From CAMLDH01 sp966250375 (lineage in GTDB: Bacteria; Pseudomonadota; Gammaproteobacteria; Burkholderiales; Burkholderiaceae_D): a stretch of DNA of 9,637 nt. Under the pieces are notes generated by a model. That model was not told the DNA's origin. It worked only from the letters and a program-made list of their open reading frames with translations, and made no database searches. The stretch is taken from assembly GCA_966250375.1 (NCBI GenBank), contig CBINHE010000132.1, positions 1 to 9,637 of the forward strand. The letters are read 5' to 3'. The position numbers and the translations under genes are program-made. Shown one piece after another: positions 6,571 through 9,637 of the stretch. How positions within the stretch are numbered: position 1 is the stretch's first letter; each line of letters begins with the position of its first letter.

Positions 6571-8964
6571 TTACAGCGTTTGCTGGATTTCATTGTCGGC
6601 ATTCGCGCTGTTCGTCATATTGGTATTAGCGCTGGCAGAGCCAAACATTGCCTCATCGCCCAAGTCTCCTCCCGCAGCATGATTGTCTACCAGACTCTCC
6701 ACTGTTGCCCGCAAAACATTGGTGGCGGTTTCTCTTTCGGCGATTGTGAATGCGACCCCGGCAGCCTCAAATGCCATTTCCTGCTCGTCGCTTGCTTTTC
6801 CCTCTATCTCAAAATACGCATCCGCGGCCTGATTAAATTTGTCCTTTTCTTCCGAGATTTTTTTGCCTACATTTTTCTTGAAGGCGGGATCCTCCGTGAT
6901 TTTTGTCGTCAAAGGCGTCCACTCCATCAGGAAACCGATGAAAGCGTCTTTCTTACTTATTCTTTCTTCGATATTGTCTTGTATTAACTTTAGCCTCTCC
7001 GGCGTGACTATTTCCGTTACCGTATCGGTATAGCCCATTCCCTGAATGGGGTCCGGTATCCCAAATTTTCTTCCCAGCGCAATTTCGACGGCATTGCCGA
7101 GTTCAACTTCAATTCCTATGCGGCTGGATATATTTTCATTGTGCGTTATCAGCTCACGAGTGGCCGCCTTTAATTCCTGCTCATGGAAAAAGCTTCTCGC
7201 CAACGTCAGCAAATTTCCATTGTTGTTCAGCCCATCTTCACCTTTCAATGCTTTGTCGGTGATAACCGAATATGCCAGCGCCTTGAAAATCTGACGTGCG
7301 TTGTTGTGACAATTTTCGTCGGCAAGCCGGCACGTCGAAACAAAGGCTTGAACAAAGGTTTCATCACCAACTGCCAACCTGTTCGTCATTTCCACGATCT
7401 GGCTTAATAGCCGAACCTTGCTATTCTGATTTCTATATTCAGGCATCTCCATTACGCGATCAAAAGCCTTGCACACAATCGCCGCTGCATTCGCAAATTC
7501 TGGATTGCTTGTTTTCTCAATAAAATTTCCGAGAAACCCGGTAGGAAACTTTGTGCCTGGCACGCCGGCTCTTTTCGCTTCCGTGTGATAGCGAACAAGA
7601 AGATCAACCAATTCTTTTTGCGGGGTTGTTGCTGTCGCGTATCCGGGCACGCCAGAAATATTAGAAAGATTGGTGACAGGTTTCAACCTTGATGTGATCG
7701 GTGCGATGGCACTATGATGAAATCGTTTTCGCAGTTCTACGGTCGCATTCGGTTTGGCCTGGAATTTTGAAGGATCAATAAAACTGTCATTAAAAAACCG
7801 CTTTAAAGTCGGCTTCTTTGTTCCCAAAAGCTCGTTATAACTACTTTGCAGGTTTTTGAATGCCTCTTTTAATTGTTGCTGATTGGCTGGAGTGACGTTA
7901 CCCCAATCCTTCCGCAATTTGGTCAACTGATCTTTCAGCATATACAGTGCTGTGCCTTGGGGCTGCTTCTCAATGGCTGCCATATCTAGTTTGGGCATCC
8001 CCATCGCTATTCTGGCCATGCTTCCATTGTAGTCGCCCAACAACATGTTTAAGGCTGTTACTCCGATAAACGTGACCGCACCATTCATGGAATTAATCTT
8101 GTGCCGACTCAGTTTCTGGCTTAAATCGCCAATGCCGTTCATCTGATGCACTAAAATTTCAGCAACGTCATTAGATGGCAAATCGCCGAGAGATTTCTCA
8201 AGCACACGTAATCCGCGCCGCTGAGCATTTCGCTCAAGGATCGCGTGATGCTCCAGATTCGGCAAGGTATCGATGAGCTTTTTAAGCACATTCAAATGAT
8301 TCTTGTCGTCCGATATGATGAGGGGAAAGGCTTTTGTAAACGTTTCCAGCGCCATCTTTTGCGCAGAGCCTCGTTGGCCACTATCCACGTTTAATGTGCT
8401 TGCGAGTTTGCGCTCAAAGTTCGCTTTATTTGATCTGTTTGACTTGAGGTAGTCCGTGATCGTCTTTGCAAGCTCTGCTTCTTTATCGATCACTCCGGCA
8501 CTAGGGTTATATTTTTTTTGAAGAGTGCTATAGCCTTGAATTAACGTTTCCGCATATTGCCCGGCTTCGCCGTCCTTGGGATTGATAGGACACTTATCGA
8601 GCTCGGCAAAGAGCTTGTCCATCTCTTCGTTTTGTATCTGCATAGCGGGCTGAAAAAATGGTTTATCCAGTAGTTTCGTCAATATCGCCGCGATGGAACT
8701 TGCCTTGTCCGGATGGCTGAACGCTGCCTGGATTTCTTGATCGATGGCGCTAATCTCGGCCCGCGCGGTATCGTCAATGTGCCTGTGATTTTTGTGAGGA
8801 ATTGTTGGAGGAGTAGGAAGTCTCTTCTTGGAGCCGTATAAACCAAAATGGGATGCAATGCCGCCACTCTTTGCAGGTGTCGGTGTAACTGACGTGGTAT
8901 CTGGTTTTGTAGAGGGCTTGTGTTGGAATATTATGGGAATAGACAGCTTAGATATGAAAGACAT
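6571..8964 (-). CDS. Probable secreted effector with a C-terminal NEL-type E3 ubiquitin ligase domain
   Basis: This 797-residue protein has a C-terminal region (about 480-759) that matches by eye the NEL domain of IpaH, SspH1/2 and SlrP, effectors that move ubiquitin to host proteins through a cysteine. Landmarks in order: a PEYRN segment before the active site; C552 in ADENCHNNA at the catalytic cysteine position; GNLLTLARSFF (583-593); the IGIEVELG helix (616-623), corresponding to DEIEVWLA of SspH2; MGYTDTVTEIVTPERL (643-658); and FLMEWTPL (678-685), like the FxxWxP segment. The usual Cys-x-Asp is Cys-His-Asn here. The first ~60 residues are rich in Ser, Thr and Pro with no signal peptide, as in type III secretion signals. 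Residues 60-470 are mostly helical and lack leucine-rich repeats; no fold was recognised. The tail (760-797) is Asn/Ala-rich. GC is clearly lower than in the left-hand genes, suggesting transfer. The start at 8964 has a weak AGAGAAA site. No hrpII-type box (TTCG-N16-TTCG) was found upstream. Identity as NEL is likely; activity and delivery are inferred. Confidence 0.72.
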   Translation of the reverse strand: MSFISKLSIPIIFQHKPSTKPDTTSVTPTPAKSGGIASHFGLYGSKKRLPTPPTIPHKNHRHIDDTARAEISAIDQEIQAAFSHPDKASSIAAILTKLLDKPFFQPAMQIQNEEMDKLFAELDKCPINPKDGEAGQYAETLIQGYSTLQKKYNPSAGVIDKEAELAKTITDYLKSNRSNKANFERKLASTLNVDSGQRGSAQKMALETFTKAFPLIISDDKNHLNVLKKLIDTLPNLEHHAILERNAQRRGLRVLEKSLGDLPSNDVAEILVHQMNGIGDLSQKLSRHKINSMNGAVTFIGVTALNMLLGDYNGSMARIAMGMPKLDMAAIEKQPQGTALYMLKDQLTKLRKDWGNVTPANQQQLKEAFKNLQSSYNELLGTKKPTLKRFFNDSFIDPSKFQAKPNATVELRKRFHHSAIAPITSRLKPVTNLSNISGVPGYATATTPQKELVDLLVRYHTEAKRAGVPGTKFPTGFLGNFIEKTSNPEFANAAAIVCKAFDRVMEMPEYRNQNSKVRLLSQIVEMTNRLAVGDETFVQAFVSTCRLADENCHNNARQIFKALAYSVITDKALKGEDGLNNNGNLLTLARSFFHEQELKAATRELITHNENISSRIGIEVELGNAVEIALGRKFGIPDPIQGMGYTDTVTEIVTPERLKLIQDNIEERISKKDAFIGFLMEWTPLTTKITEDPAFKKNVGKKISEEKDKFNQAADAYFEIEGKASDEQEMAFEAAGVAFTIAERETATNVLRATVESLVDNHAAGGDLGDEAMFGSASANTNMTNSANADNEIQQTL

Positions 8965-9186
8965 TTAAGTTTCTCTTTTATTTAGTCAAGGGGTGTTTTG
9001 CGAATAGACGTACTTAGCCCCCGCCTCCCCTATATCAGGCGTCGAGATGATGCAACAGCATGTACGGCATGCCTGGTAGTCAGCAAAACTGAATTAACTT
9101 AACAGGCGACGTAGGCAATCTGCCAATATCACTGAATAAGTGGTCATGTACGCATTTTGGTTCCAGAAATAAGCCTGAAACCTGAG
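8965..9186. other. Upstream region of the NEL-like gene, no gene seen
   Basis: No open frame here looks like a protein. On the minus strand a TTGCAT and a TATAGG (around 9030-9055) could form a weak promoter for the NEL-like gene, but their spacing of 15 bases is short. The run is moderately AT-rich with a GGCATGCC palindrome at 9066-9073. Nothing else was supported. Confidence 0.4.
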
Positions 9187-9400
9187 TTGACCCCGTGCGA
9201 AACTGCCGAAAGGCAGTCAAACCGGGGGCGACGAATTTGAGGGGTCACCCAATGGGTGAGCCGAAACAGAAGCTGGCGCAACGAGAGGAAAGGCTGCTGT
9301 CGTATGCAGGCGTACAAACGGTGGGGGCGAGTACAGATTGGCCATCTGATACGCACGGGGACATCTATCCTGACACTCAGTCAGTGAGTGAGTGAGTGCT
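9187..9400 (+). ncRNA. Candidate structured RNA, possibly a group II intron 5' fragment
   Basis: Hairpins are densely packed: TGACCCC (9188-9194) can pair with GGGGTCA (9241-9247); ACTGCC-GAAA-GGCAGT (9202-9217) is a perfect stem with a GNRA tetraloop; TCACCC-AAT-GGGTGA (9245-9259) overlaps the closing strand of the first stem; and a long imperfect stem-loop spans 9327-9354 around CAGAT/ATCTG. GTGCG follows the first stem at 9195-9199, the usual 5' end of bacterial group II introns, and GNRA loops are common in them. No reverse transcriptase or domain V is visible before the window ends, so a complete intron is not shown. A riboswitch-like leader or unrelated RNA is also possible, and strand is inferred from the GAAA loop. 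The open frames across it do not look like protein. Confidence 0.35.
9374..9398. repeat. AGTG tandem repeat with adjoining hairpin
   Basis: AGTG is repeated four times at 9383-9398. CACTCA at 9374-9379 pairs with TGAGTG at 9385-9390 across a 5-base loop, and could slip to later TGAGTG units. Such short tandem arrays can vary in copy number by slippage. Confidence 0.55.
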
Positions 9401-9637
9401 TACACCAATTCATCCATTGACGACCATTCAGAAACAACCCTGCGTTGGATGCGTAATTGTCAGGGTCTGCGCAGTAATACACAGAAGCCAGAAATTATGG
9501 CCACGCTCGTATGGTGAGCACTCCGTCCCCTTCAAGGGGAAGGTTGGGATGGGGATGGGTTTTTATATCGCTGCTGTTTTAACCCATCCCCACCCTAGCC
9601 CATAGGGTTATACACAAATATGAAACTCAATTTTATT
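9401..9637. other. Right-edge region without a gene
   Basis: Apart from the inverted repeats at 9526-9592, nothing coding is supported. An open frame at 9396-9605 runs through the repeats and has no domain-like content or ribosome binding site. The last ~40 bases are AT-rich. Confidence 0.45.
9526..9592. repeat. GC-rich inverted repeats of intergenic type at the right edge
   Basis: TCCCCTT-C-AAGGGGA (9526-9540) is a small perfect palindrome. It is followed by TGGGGATGGGTT (9550-9561) and its exact inverse AACCCATCCCCA (9581-9592), with a 19-base loop. The outer flanks continue to pair imperfectly. The pattern resembles repeated GC-rich palindromes seen between genes in many betaproteobacteria. 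No T-tract follows the stem, so a terminator is not supported. Confidence 0.5.

Noticed and set aside
6177..6682. Two overlapping plus-strand open frames in the repeat region
   Set aside because: They read through palindromic repeats and into the antisense of the effector-like gene, with no start signal or domain content.
8965..9270. hrpII box (TTCG-N16-TTCG) controlling the effector-like gene
   Set aside because: CGAA occurs on the plus strand at 9001, 9198, 9207, 9232 and 9262, but no pair has a 16-base gap.
9144..9356. 70-residue minus-strand open frame
   Set aside because: It crosses a set of nested RNA hairpins, lacks a ribosome binding site and has no protein-like pattern.
9374..9398. 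CRISPR-like array
   Set aside because: The repeat unit is 4 bases with no spacers; it is a simple tandem repeat.
9608..9616. DnaA-box-like TTATACACA near the right edge
   Set aside because: A single match to TTATNCACA in AT-rich DNA is expected by chance, and no cluster or origin features accompany it.

Overview
The window looks like chromosome of a Gram-negative proteobacterium, most likely a betaproteobacterium (Burkholderiales, perhaps Oxalobacteraceae-like). The evidence is GC-rich coding DNA on the left (about 60% in the lines counted), periplasmic and two-membrane envelope proteins, and gene families common in that group. The taxonomic call is an inference from style and gene content, not from a marker gene.

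Left part, 1-5619, all plus strand: a secreted two-module M16 zinc peptidase, then a Spy/CpxP-like periplasmic chaperone, an OmpR-family response regulator most like CpxR, and its membrane histidine kinase, whose start overlaps the regulator's stop by 8 bases. An exact TTTAC-N5-TTTAC direct repeat lies just upstream of the Spy-like gene. It is the reverse complement of the classical CpxR box GTAAA-N5-GTAAA. Together these read as a self-contained envelope-stress module: the kinase senses envelope damage, the regulator binds the box, and the chaperone gene (perhaps the whole operon) is induced. A perfect 13-bp inverted repeat sits between the chaperone gene and the regulator's ribosome binding site.

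Middle, 5620-6570: a convergent minus-strand Rid (YjgF/YER057c/UK114) family gene, then about 420 bases without a convincing gene. That gap carries two inverted copies of a palindromic REP-like element built on GCGCATCGCGATGCGC.

Right part, 6571-8964, minus strand: one 797-residue gene of clearly lower GC (37% and 43% in two 60-base lines counted). Its C-terminal third matches by eye the NEL domain of the IpaH/SspH/SlrP bacterial E3 ubiquitin ligases delivered by type III secretion. The candidate catalytic cysteine (Cys-552) is present, but the usual Cys-x-Asp motif reads Cys-x-Asn. The N-terminal ~450 residues show no leucine-rich repeats and match no fold I recognise. This is the most interesting object in the window: a probable horizontally acquired host-directed effector with a non-canonical active site.

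Far right, 8965-9637: no convincing protein gene. Positions 9187-9400 hold many closely spaced hairpins, including a GAAA-tetraloop stem and a pairing partly exclusive of its neighbour, followed by an AGTG tandem repeat. It looks like structured RNA, possibly the 5' part of a group II intron (a GTGCG follows the first stem), but this is unproven. The window ends in a GC-rich inverted repeat of intergenic type.
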